DNA of 64,000 nt from WJKG01 sp964627305 (lineage in GTDB: Bacteria > Zixibacteria > MSB-5A5 > GN15 > FEB-12): contig CAZVHP010000002.1 in NCBI GenBank assembly GCA_964627305.1, positions 315,631-379,630 on the forward strand, written 5' to 3'. Position 1 is the stretch's first letter, and each line of letters begins with the position of its first letter. Shown here piece after piece: positions 58,073 to 64,000 of this stretch. The notes under the pieces are model-generated. The model searched no databases and was not told the origin of the DNA. It was given only the letters and a program-made list of their open reading frames with translations. Made by a program: the position numbers and the translations under genes.

Positions 58073-59401
58073 ATGCTCACCGGATCGAGAAAGCTGTTGC
58101 TGGTCGGCCTGTTTTCTGTCGCCATAATCGTCCTGGTCAATCTGGCCTGGTGGCTCTTCTACAACAAGAGCGCCGAGCTGTTGGACCATCAACTGGAGCG
58201 CCGGTTGTCGGCGGTGGCCTCAATAACAGCATCATCTGTGAGTACGCAGGCGGTTGAGAACCTTAGCGCCGGCGGACTGCAGACCTACTCAGAGGTATTC
58301 AGTCGACTTGAAGAGGTTCGCCGCGCCGACTCACTGGCCGAGGTGTTTATTCTTGATGAGCGGTATCGCTATCTAGTAACTACCGCGCAACACGGCGACA
58401 GCGTGTATCTGCTGGGCGAGCTGTACTCCGAAATGCTCGATTCCCTGCTGTTCAGCCTGTACCAGGGCGCTCTGGTAACCCAGCCTCACCGTACCGGCCA
58501 GGTTGTATTGCGCTCGGCGTTTGCCCCGTTGATCGATGCCGACGGATTGACCGTCGCGGTACTGGGAGTCGAGGCCAGCGTCGATTACTACGATGTCCTG
58601 TCCGATCTCCGCTCCAATCTGTACTACTCGACAGGGCTGTCGGCGCTGGTTGGGCTGGTGTTCGGGCTGCTTTTCGTGCTGTATCAGCGACGGGTGAACA
58701 TAGCTGAACGTCGCCTGTTCGCATCGGAAACCCAGTCGTTTCTCGGACGGATGGTGGCGGTGGTTTCTCACGAGCTGAAGAACCCATTGATGATCATCCG
58801 TGGTTCGGCCGAGCGCATACACCGCAGGCAGTCGAGCGACGAAGCAACTTACATCCTGGAGGAGGTCGACCGCCTCAACGATATCGTGAGTGGATACCTC
58901 AGTTTCGCGCGAAGCGGCCGGTCGCTGGTGGAATCAGAGCAGCCACAGACACTCGACCTGACCGGATTGATAGCCAGCACCCGCGAGCATCTGTGTCAGC
59001 GCTACCCGGATCAGCGTATCTCCTGGCTGGGGCCGGACCTGCCGGCGCCCGTCACCATCGTCGGCTACCCGCGCTCGCTGCGTCAGGTACTCCTCAATCT
59101 CCTGATCAACGGAGTCGAGGCCTGCCTTGCAGCGGGAAAGCTGATAGCGGTCGGGGTCAATGTCGATGCAGCCAACGCGGAAGTGGTCCTGACCGTGATC
59201 GATGAGGGTGCGGGGCTGGACCGATCACAGTTGAAGGGGGCTTTCACGCCCTTTTTCACGACCAAGACCAGCGGCTCCGGCCTGGGGCTGTACGTCAGCA
59301 GAAAACTTGTTGAAGAAATGGGCGGGAGTATGGACCTTAGCTCCCGTCCGGGGCACGGTACCCAGGTGAAGATTCGCCTCAAGTGGGACGACAGGAGTTG
59401 A
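58073..59401 (+). CDS. Membrane sensor histidine kinase (NtrB/ZraS class)
   Basis: This 442-residue kinase has a transmembrane helix at about 8-30, a periplasmic sensor of about 155 residues without a named fold, and a second helix at about 188-208. Then come the phosphoacceptor H233 (VSHELKNPLMIIRG) and a HATPase domain (NLLINGVEACLAAGK, DEGAGLD, SGSGLGLYVSRKL). The HELKNPL box and the missing HAMP fit the class that partners sigma-54 activators. The activator gene starts one base after its stop. Confidence 0.9.
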   Translation: MLTGSRKLLLVGLFSVAIIVLVNLAWWLFYNKSAELLDHQLERRLSAVASITASSVSTQAVENLSAGGLQTYSEVFSRLEEVRRADSLAEVFILDERYRYLVTTAQHGDSVYLLGELYSEMLDSLLFSLYQGALVTQPHRTGQVVLRSAFAPLIDADGLTVAVLGVEASVDYYDVLSDLRSNLYYSTGLSALVGLVFGLLFVLYQRRVNIAERRLFASETQSFLGRMVAVVSHELKNPLMIIRGSAERIHRRQSSDEATYILEEVDRLNDIVSGYLSFARSGRSLVESEQPQTLDLTGLIASTREHLCQRYPDQRISWLGPDLPAPVTIVGYPRSLRQVLLNLLINGVEACLAAGKLIAVGVNVDAANAEVVLTVIDEGAGLDRSQLKGAFTPFFTTKTSGSGLGLYVSRKLVEEMGGSMDLSSRPGHGTQVKIRLKWDDRS

Positions 59402-59402
59402 T

Positions 59403-60740
59403 ATGGCACGAATCCTGGTAGTCGATGATGAGCCCAAGATGACCTCGCTGATCTGCGGCACGCTTGAGGATGCCGGGCACCGGGTAACCACCACCACTGA
59501 CCCTGCCGAGGCCCTGAACCTCATAAACCAGCACGCTTACGATATCGTGATAACAGACTTGTCCATGCCCGGGATATCCGGGATGGAGATCATGCAGACA
59601 GCCCTAAGCAAAGGCGGTAGCGAGGTGATTATGATGACGGCCTATGGCACCGCGGAGACCGCCGTCAAAGCACTGAAGGCCGGCGCAGCCGACTATCTGC
59701 TTAAGCCGTTTTCCTTCGACGAACTGGAGCATCTGGTGGCACGGCTGGCGCAGAAGCAGAAACTTACCTCCCTTGCGGAGCACTATGAGCAGGAACTCAG
59801 GGCCCAGACCGTAGCGACGTTCATTGGCCAATCGGCGGCAGCACAACATGTTAGAGAGCTAGTTCGGAAGGTGGCGGCTACCGATGCCACCGTCCTCATC
59901 ACCGGGAAGTCCGGCACCGGAAAAGAACTGGTGGCACGAATGGTCCATGAGTTGTCCGGTCGGCGCAAGAATCCTTTTATCGCTATAAATTGTGCCGCCC
60001 TGACCGAGACATTGCTGGAATCGGAGCTGTTTGGTCACGAAAAGGGAGCTTTTACCGGTGCCATTGCCCGCAAGCGCGGCCGCTTTGAACTGGCCGACAC
60101 CGGAACGATCTTCCTCGATGAGATCGCCGAAATGGCGCCCGCCATGCAGTCGAAGCTGCTCAGAGTTCTCGAAGAGGGGAAACTCGACCGAGTAGGCGGG
60201 GTTGACCTGATTGATATCGATGTCAGGGTGGTTGCGGCCACCAACCGGGACCTTCGCAAAGAGATTGCAGGGGGTCGCTTCAGAGAAGACCTGTTCTTCA
60301 GGCTGAACGTATTCCCCGTAGAGATGCCGACCCTGGCTGACCGACGAGAAGATATCCCTGATCTGGCGGAGCATTTCCTTGCGCAGCTCAGATACAGCCA
60401 TGGAGCACTCTCTGAGGAGGTCAGACAGCTGCTGGCCAGCTATGACTGGCCCGGCAATGTGCGGGAGCTACGAAACGTGCTGGAGCGGGCTGTTATCCTG
60501 GCCGGTGACGAACCTCTGACCTCAGGCGAGTTCTCTTTGGAGATTGTCGACAGCCCTCTGACGGTGCCGTCTTCAAGCAGCAGGCTCGATGAAGAACGAG
60601 GACTGGAATCGGCCGAGAAACAGATGATTCTTGACGCCCTGGAGGCGGCGGGTGGCAATAAGACGGAGGCAGCAAAGCTGCTGAGGATAACACGTCGCCG
60701 GCTATATAGCCGAATGAAAGCCCATGGGATCGAACCGTGA
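59403..60740 (+). CDS. Sigma-54-dependent response regulator (NtrC family)
   Basis: This 445-residue activator has a receiver domain (about 1-120, phosphorylated D52 in VITDLSMPGI), an AAA+ domain (about 140-375) and a C-terminal Fis-type helix-turn-helix (about 405-445: NKTEAAKLLRITRRRLYSRM). Walker A reads GKSGTGKE in place of the usual GESGTGKE. The sigma-54 contact loop GAFTGA is intact (EKGAFTGAIARKRGRFE). It overlaps the operator-like palindromes that follow and directly precedes a sigma-54 promoter. Confidence 0.95.
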   Translation: MARILVVDDEPKMTSLICGTLEDAGHRVTTTTDPAEALNLINQHAYDIVITDLSMPGISGMEIMQTALSKGGSEVIMMTAYGTAETAVKALKAGAADYLLKPFSFDELEHLVARLAQKQKLTSLAEHYEQELRAQTVATFIGQSAAAQHVRELVRKVAATDATVLITGKSGTGKELVARMVHELSGRRKNPFIAINCAALTETLLESELFGHEKGAFTGAIARKRGRFELADTGTIFLDEIAEMAPAMQSKLLRVLEEGKLDRVGGVDLIDIDVRVVAATNRDLRKEIAGGRFREDLFFRLNVFPVEMPTLADRREDIPDLAEHFLAQLRYSHGALSEEVRQLLASYDWPGNVRELRNVLERAVILAGDEPLTSGEFSLEIVDSPLTVPSSSSRLDEERGLESAEKQMILDALEAAGGNKTEAAKLLRITRRRLYSRMKAHGIEP

Positions 60741-60788
60741 TGTGCGCCTGACGGTTCAGGTGGCTGTACCCGGCGGTACACATCGCAC
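60739..60788 (+). promoter_or_regulatory. Palindromic upstream activator site candidate
   Basis: Two perfect palindromes stand in tandem: CCTGA-cggt-TCAGG (60747-60760) and TGTACC-cggc-GGTACA (60765-60780). Both are enclosed by GTGCG (60742-60746) and CGCAC (60784-60788). The second lies about 110 bases before the predicted sigma-54 start, the usual distance for an NtrC-type binding site. They could also form an RNA hairpin ending the regulator transcript, but no T-tract follows. Confidence 0.5.
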
Positions 60789-60853
60789 GAAATCGAGGTC
60801 GCTTGCTGGTTGTTATGTTGTTGTTTAGAAATGCATTAGGAGTCTCAGTCGGG

Positions 60854-60870
60854 TTGGCACGTGGTTTGTT
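60854..60870 (+). promoter_or_regulatory. Sigma-54 promoter
   Basis: TTGGCACG, four bases, TTGTT. It matches the -24/-12 consensus (TTGGCACR-N4-TTGCT) except for one base in the -12 element. It is 38 bases before the ATG at 60908. Confidence 0.75.
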
Positions 60871-60907
60871 CTGTCATCGCAGAGATCAAACTCGGAGTGG
60901 AGTATCG

Positions 60908-61951
60908 ATGAACCGGTTGACATACATATTCGTGCTTGTGGCAGCGTTTGTGTCCCTCAATGCCTTGGCTCTCGCGCAGGGCAACAACGCAAGTGATCCT
61001 GCCCAGTCTCGCCTGTGGACCGAACTGGAATTGACCGACCAAGCCATCGAACGTGCCCGAGAGGCTATCCAGAAGGCCAGTTCTTCGGCTGCCGCCGCGG
61101 CGCTGGAGCAGGCTGTGGAGCTGCAAAAACAGGCTTGGGAACGTTATCAGGCCCGGCAGCCGCTTGCCGCGCTGCAACTGACCCGTCGCGCGCGAGAGAA
61201 AGCAAAGCTTGCTTTGGCCAACGGACGTATAGCTGAGCAGAACGAAGGCACAGTGCTTCGGGAACTCGAACGGGTAGAACAGCTTCTGGACAGGGCCAGC
61301 GAGCAGGTCGGCGAATCAGCCCGGGTGGGCAACGTTCAGTCGATGATCGATATGGCGCGGAATAATCTGGACAAGGCCTGGGAGCTCTATCGCGCCGAGC
61401 AGTACCGGCCGGCCCTGAAACTGACTAATCAGGCAGAGACAGCGTTGCGCAAGGTCGTGAGTCTGCTCGAACGACAGTCAACTCAAACAGCCAATTTCGA
61501 GCGCCGGCTGGTGACGGTCGAGGAGACGTATCGACGCGTTCAGGAGGGGCTGTCTGATTGCGAATCTGAACAGGCCCGTCGTCTGATGGAGCAAGCTCGA
61601 ACGATGCTGAGCCAGGCTCATGAGTTGGCGCTCAATGGACAATACGATGCCGCCCTGAGGTCATTGAAGAATGCGCAGGACAAGGCCCAGTCGGCCCTCC
61701 GCGAGTGCCGGAACCCTGATGTGCTCCAGACGAGACATGACCAGATTGCAGCACAGGTCAAAAGATTCTCCGAACGGGTCCCGGCCGGTGACAACGCCAC
61801 CCGCAGGTTGCTCGATCAGGCCTGGGAGCAGCTTCGGCAGGCCCAACAACAGATTCGGGCCGGAAACCTGGAAAGCGCTGCTGCCTCTCTCAGAGCGGCC
61901 CAGCTCCTTCTGACTCAGGCGCAGGAACGCTTCGACTGGGATAATCTGTAG
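60908..61951 (+). CDS. Exported coiled-coil protein under sigma-54 control
   Basis: This 347-residue protein has a signal peptide (about 1-22, cleavage near LALAQ) and then almost entirely helical, coiled-coil-like sequence with Gln/Glu/Ala/Arg-rich repeats (AREAIQKASSSAAAAALEQA, ARNNLDKAWELYRAEQY, RQAQQQIRAGNLESAAASL). Four or more repeats of about 80 residues share the pattern L-x-A-x-x-L-L-x-x-A. No enzyme motif is seen. The start is the ATG with GGAGT upstream. Its position after a sigma-54 promoter and the cognate regulator suggests an inducible periplasmic or envelope structural protein. Confidence 0.75.
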   Translation: MNRLTYIFVLVAAFVSLNALALAQGNNASDPAQSRLWTELELTDQAIERAREAIQKASSSAAAAALEQAVELQKQAWERYQARQPLAALQLTRRAREKAKLALANGRIAEQNEGTVLRELERVEQLLDRASEQVGESARVGNVQSMIDMARNNLDKAWELYRAEQYRPALKLTNQAETALRKVVSLLERQSTQTANFERRLVTVEETYRRVQEGLSDCESEQARRLMEQARTMLSQAHELALNGQYDAALRSLKNAQDKAQSALRECRNPDVLQTRHDQIAAQVKRFSERVPAGDNATRRLLDQAWEQLRQAQQQIRAGNLESAAASLRAAQLLLTQAQERFDWDNL

Positions 61952-61989
61952 CTAATTGGTCGACAGGACAGTCAAAGAGGTAAACATCA

Positions 61990-63276
61990 TTGCCCACTCG
62001 CAGGGTACTATTCGCGGCGGTTACCCTGATCTTGCTGGCGAGTCTGATGATTTTGCCAGGCGCCGGTCCCCGTGCTGAGACTTCGCTGAAAGCCGGCATC
62101 GGATACGACTTCCTTTCCCAGCAGTATTTTCTCGATTCGGTTATCAGTGAGGGGGCGGATACCATTCTGGCGGACTGGTCGCTGAAGACCAACTATCTCG
62201 ACGATCTGAAGGGTATGCTGTCGGCCCGACATCGCCCCTTCGGCGATGAACGTCTGGATCTGTCAGGCCGGTGGGAGCAAACCGCAGACTTTTTGCGATT
62301 GACCCTCAGTGAATTCTCCCGGATCGATTTCTCTGGCCGCAGACTGTACTTGGCGAGCGAATATGAGATAAGAAGCCGGGTCCGTGGCAGCCCAAGTGGC
62401 TTTGGCGATGACTACTGGCGAGCACATGCGCAGGCCCGGTACTCGCAACGACTAACTGACCGGCTCGACTGGAGAACTCAGGTCCGCGGTGAATACACCA
62501 ATTTCACTGCCGGCTCTGCCACATCCTACGACCACAGCCGGCTGTCCGGTAAAATGGGTCTTGAGGCGCTCTTCGGCAGCTTCTCCACGGCGCAGGTCGA
62601 TCTGTTCGTCGCCAGACGAAACGTGTCTGCCAACAGCGACCTCAGCTACACGTCATTCGGCATCGAGGGCTACCTGTGGTGGCTGATCGGCGCCAGTCAT
62701 CTGGATGTAAGCGGCCGGCTGGAGCGCAAGGACTACTCGGCCGCGTTCAATGAAGATGACTACATGTTCGCTCAGCTAAGCACAATCCTCCGGCTGAGGC
62801 TGGGGGGCTCGTGGATGGTGAAAAGCGAGGCCGATCTGGAGCTGCTCGACTACGCCGCCGCCGAGGCAGTTGTCGCCGGCTATCGCCGAGTTCGACTTCT
62901 GGCCATGATCGGAGCCGAACGGGACAACGTCTCGCTGCTGGCAGGACCTCAAATCGAGCATTTGGCACAGGACAGGGCGACACTCGGTGGAACCGAGGAC
63001 TACTTCGAAACAGGCGGCAAAATCGCTGTCGAGGTCTTTCATCTGGACCTGATGTTTCTAACACTGGAATCGACGACCGGCTGGCGAAACCACCTCGATG
63101 ACGGAGGGTTCTGGTCCGATTTCCTGTTCGAACGGCTCAGCCTCGTCGGCAACGTGCATTTGCCGCTGAATCTGACCTGGGATATCTTCTTTTCCGCCGA
63201 ATGGGAGTGGCATGAGCGCGAGAGCGATAATTCGCGTTTGTACCTGCTGTCCACTTCCCTCACCAGGAGCCTGTGA
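61990..63276 (+). CDS. Predicted outer-membrane beta-barrel protein
   Basis: This 428-residue protein has a signal peptide (about 5-29, LFAAVTLILLASLMILPG) and a mature part of alternating hydrophobic and polar residues typical of a barrel of about 16 strands (RLYLASEYEIRSRV, AHAQARYSQRLTDRLDWRTQ, FSTAQVDLFVARRN), with aromatic girdles. The last strands end in LYLLSTSLTRSL. The start is TTG at 61990 with AGAGGT nine bases upstream. It is 38 bases after the coiled-coil gene and probably shares its sigma-54 transcript. Confidence 0.75.
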   Translation: MPTRRVLFAAVTLILLASLMILPGAGPRAETSLKAGIGYDFLSQQYFLDSVISEGADTILADWSLKTNYLDDLKGMLSARHRPFGDERLDLSGRWEQTADFLRLTLSEFSRIDFSGRRLYLASEYEIRSRVRGSPSGFGDDYWRAHAQARYSQRLTDRLDWRTQVRGEYTNFTAGSATSYDHSRLSGKMGLEALFGSFSTAQVDLFVARRNVSANSDLSYTSFGIEGYLWWLIGASHLDVSGRLERKDYSAAFNEDDYMFAQLSTILRLRLGGSWMVKSEADLELLDYAAAEAVVAGYRRVRLLAMIGAERDNVSLLAGPQIEHLAQDRATLGGTEDYFETGGKIAVEVFHLDLMFLTLESTTGWRNHLDDGGFWSDFLFERLSLVGNVHLPLNLTWDIFFSAEWEWHERESDNSRLYLLSTSLTRSL

Positions 63277-63946
63277 ACCGGTCCGTCCGGGCTATGCCCC
63301 AACAATCTCCATCAGAGATGACCGTGCGTGTATGCACCGTTTTGCATATCTGTTCAGCAGTTGAGCAGGACCACGAACGCCGACGAGGCAGGGGATCCGA
63401 CTCACTATCTCCGGGGATGTGACTGGGGCCGCAGCGCCCCAAAAGCTGATAGCGTCAGTCCATGTTTTCCGGCAAGGAATCAGGCGCAAAAGGAGCTGCC
63501 AACCGCTGCCCATGTGAACCAATTCACATGCTGAGCGCATCGGCTGGCTTCTTATATGGACTCAGGCCGACCATTTTACCATGCTGCAGAAAGCTGCCTC
63601 TGGCGCCAGATCCACCACTTAGCTTGTGCATGTATTCACAAGCGCTGCCCCGTTCGAGCCTTCTCTGGATGCCGGGTGATCGTCCTGATAAACCGATTCT
63701 GGGGACTGTGCTGCTGCCTTTGATGGATGTGCGACGGACCTGAAGGATGTACCCCGGGGTGGCTCGGTATTCAGGCTGGCGCAGTCATGAGCAACCATAT
63801 TGTAGGGTAATGGGCCGCTTGGCCGCGTCTGTACGGCAGCGGCGTGGACGCCGGAATCGCCACCAGTGGCCTTCGCGACCGGCCTGCTGGAGTTGCGGTT
63901 TTTGTTACGACTCGCTATCGTAATGCGGTTTCCTGCCAAAAACATC
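63277..63946. other. Non-coding end region with a perfect CRP/FNR-type palindrome
   Basis: No gene of normal composition or ribosome binding site is seen in 670 bases. At 63511-63530 lies an exact palindrome, CATGTGAA, four bases, TTCACATG, containing TGTGA-N6-TCACA, the consensus of the CRP/FNR family. A -10-like TTATAT (63552-63557) is placed so that the palindrome would be centred about 43 bases before the start site, the class II position. The short frames downstream have no ribosome binding site, so any product would be a small RNA or a leader. Confidence 0.5.
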
Positions 63947-63974
63947 TTGACAATATTCGCCAGATTGTTATTTT
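63947..63974 (+). promoter_or_regulatory. Strong sigma-70 type promoter leaving the window
   Basis: A perfect TTGACA (63947-63952), 16 bases, TATTTT (63969-63974). It points to a gene beyond position 64000. Confidence 0.6.
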
Positions 63975-64000
63975 GTTGGTGTCCAGGGAAAGTAGTTGTG

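Noticed and set aside
63462..63945. Frames of 93 (plus) and 108 (minus) codons at the right end
   Set aside because: No ribosome binding sites and no domain-like pattern; composition is that of non-coding DNA.
1..64000. Search for CRISPR arrays, insertion sequences, integrases, toxin-antitoxin or phage-defence genes
   Set aside because: No regularly spaced repeats, transposase or nuclease/helicase defence motifs were seen; the window is ordinary chromosome apart from the items listed.

Overview
The window looks like a chromosomal stretch of an uncultivated Gram-negative bacterium, most likely from the FCB-type deep lineages (Zixibacteria-like or similar). This is inferred from gene content, not from a marker tree: head-GIN, DUF5683 and DUF6599 proteins, an outer-membrane barrel, lipoproteins and HtpX sit beside genes better known from Firmicutes neighbourhoods (DUF2232/YybS next to rplI, and a ytfI-ytfJ pair). 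The DNA is moderately GC-rich and densely coding. I see no insertion sequence, prophage, CRISPR array, tRNA or rRNA gene. TTG starts with good ribosome binding sites recur, and several promoters lie so close to their start codon that leaderless mRNAs are likely.

Layout. 1-6.4 kb: small ORF, M23 peptidase, ECF sigma factor, Cu(I) ATPase, and a soluble histidine kinase followed by a CheV-like protein. 6.5-13.3 kb: pth, rpsF, rpsR, DUF2232, rplI, a bifunctional-nuclease-family protein, a periplasmic ligand-binding/TPR protein and three small conserved genes, closed by a perfect palindromic terminator. 13.4-18.0 kb (minus): gyrB with a coupled DUF721 gene, a head-GIN protein and small zinc-ribbon and membrane genes. 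18.2-18.8 kb: no convincing gene, but a strong leftward promoter, at least eight local hairpins and a terminator, so a candidate structured RNA. 18.9-28 kb: zinc-binding protein, UbiA-type prenyltransferase with a coupled lipoprotein, lipid kinase, DUF5683, HD-GYP/HEAT pair, nucleotide-sugar dehydrogenase. 28-33.4 kb: TPR protein, GAF-GAF-PP2C phosphatase, lipoprotein, HpaB/4-hydroxybutyryl-CoA dehydratase-family protein. 33.5-38.7 kb (minus): glycosyltransferase, CYTH, rng, fmt, def, yajC. 38.9-46.9 kb (minus): exported nickel superoxide dismutase, ytfJ/ytfI-like pair, DUF885, rlmD, DedA, CNNM/CorC, htpX. 47-49.6 kb: an SDF-family symporter with a 460-residue charged tail. 50.1-57.8 kb (minus): ten-gene Mrp/Mbh-type cation/proton antiporter operon. 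58-63.3 kb: two-component system with a sigma-54 activator, a sigma-54 promoter, a coiled-coil exported protein and an outer-membrane barrel. The last 0.7 kb is non-coding with a perfect CRP/FNR-type palindrome and a strong promoter leaving the window.

How the parts fit. Most of the window is housekeeping: translation (bS6, bS18, bL9, Pth, Fmt, Def, RlmD, RNase G) and envelope maintenance (M23, YajC, HtpX, DedA, CNNM). The most unusual items are the candidate RNA; the Mrp/Mbh antiporter with three NuoL/M/N-like subunits, a split MrpA and a Glu-to-Lys change in the NuoL-like protein; the sigma-54 envelope module; the SDF fusion; and the secreted Ni-SOD beside a His-rich GerW/YtfJ-like protein.
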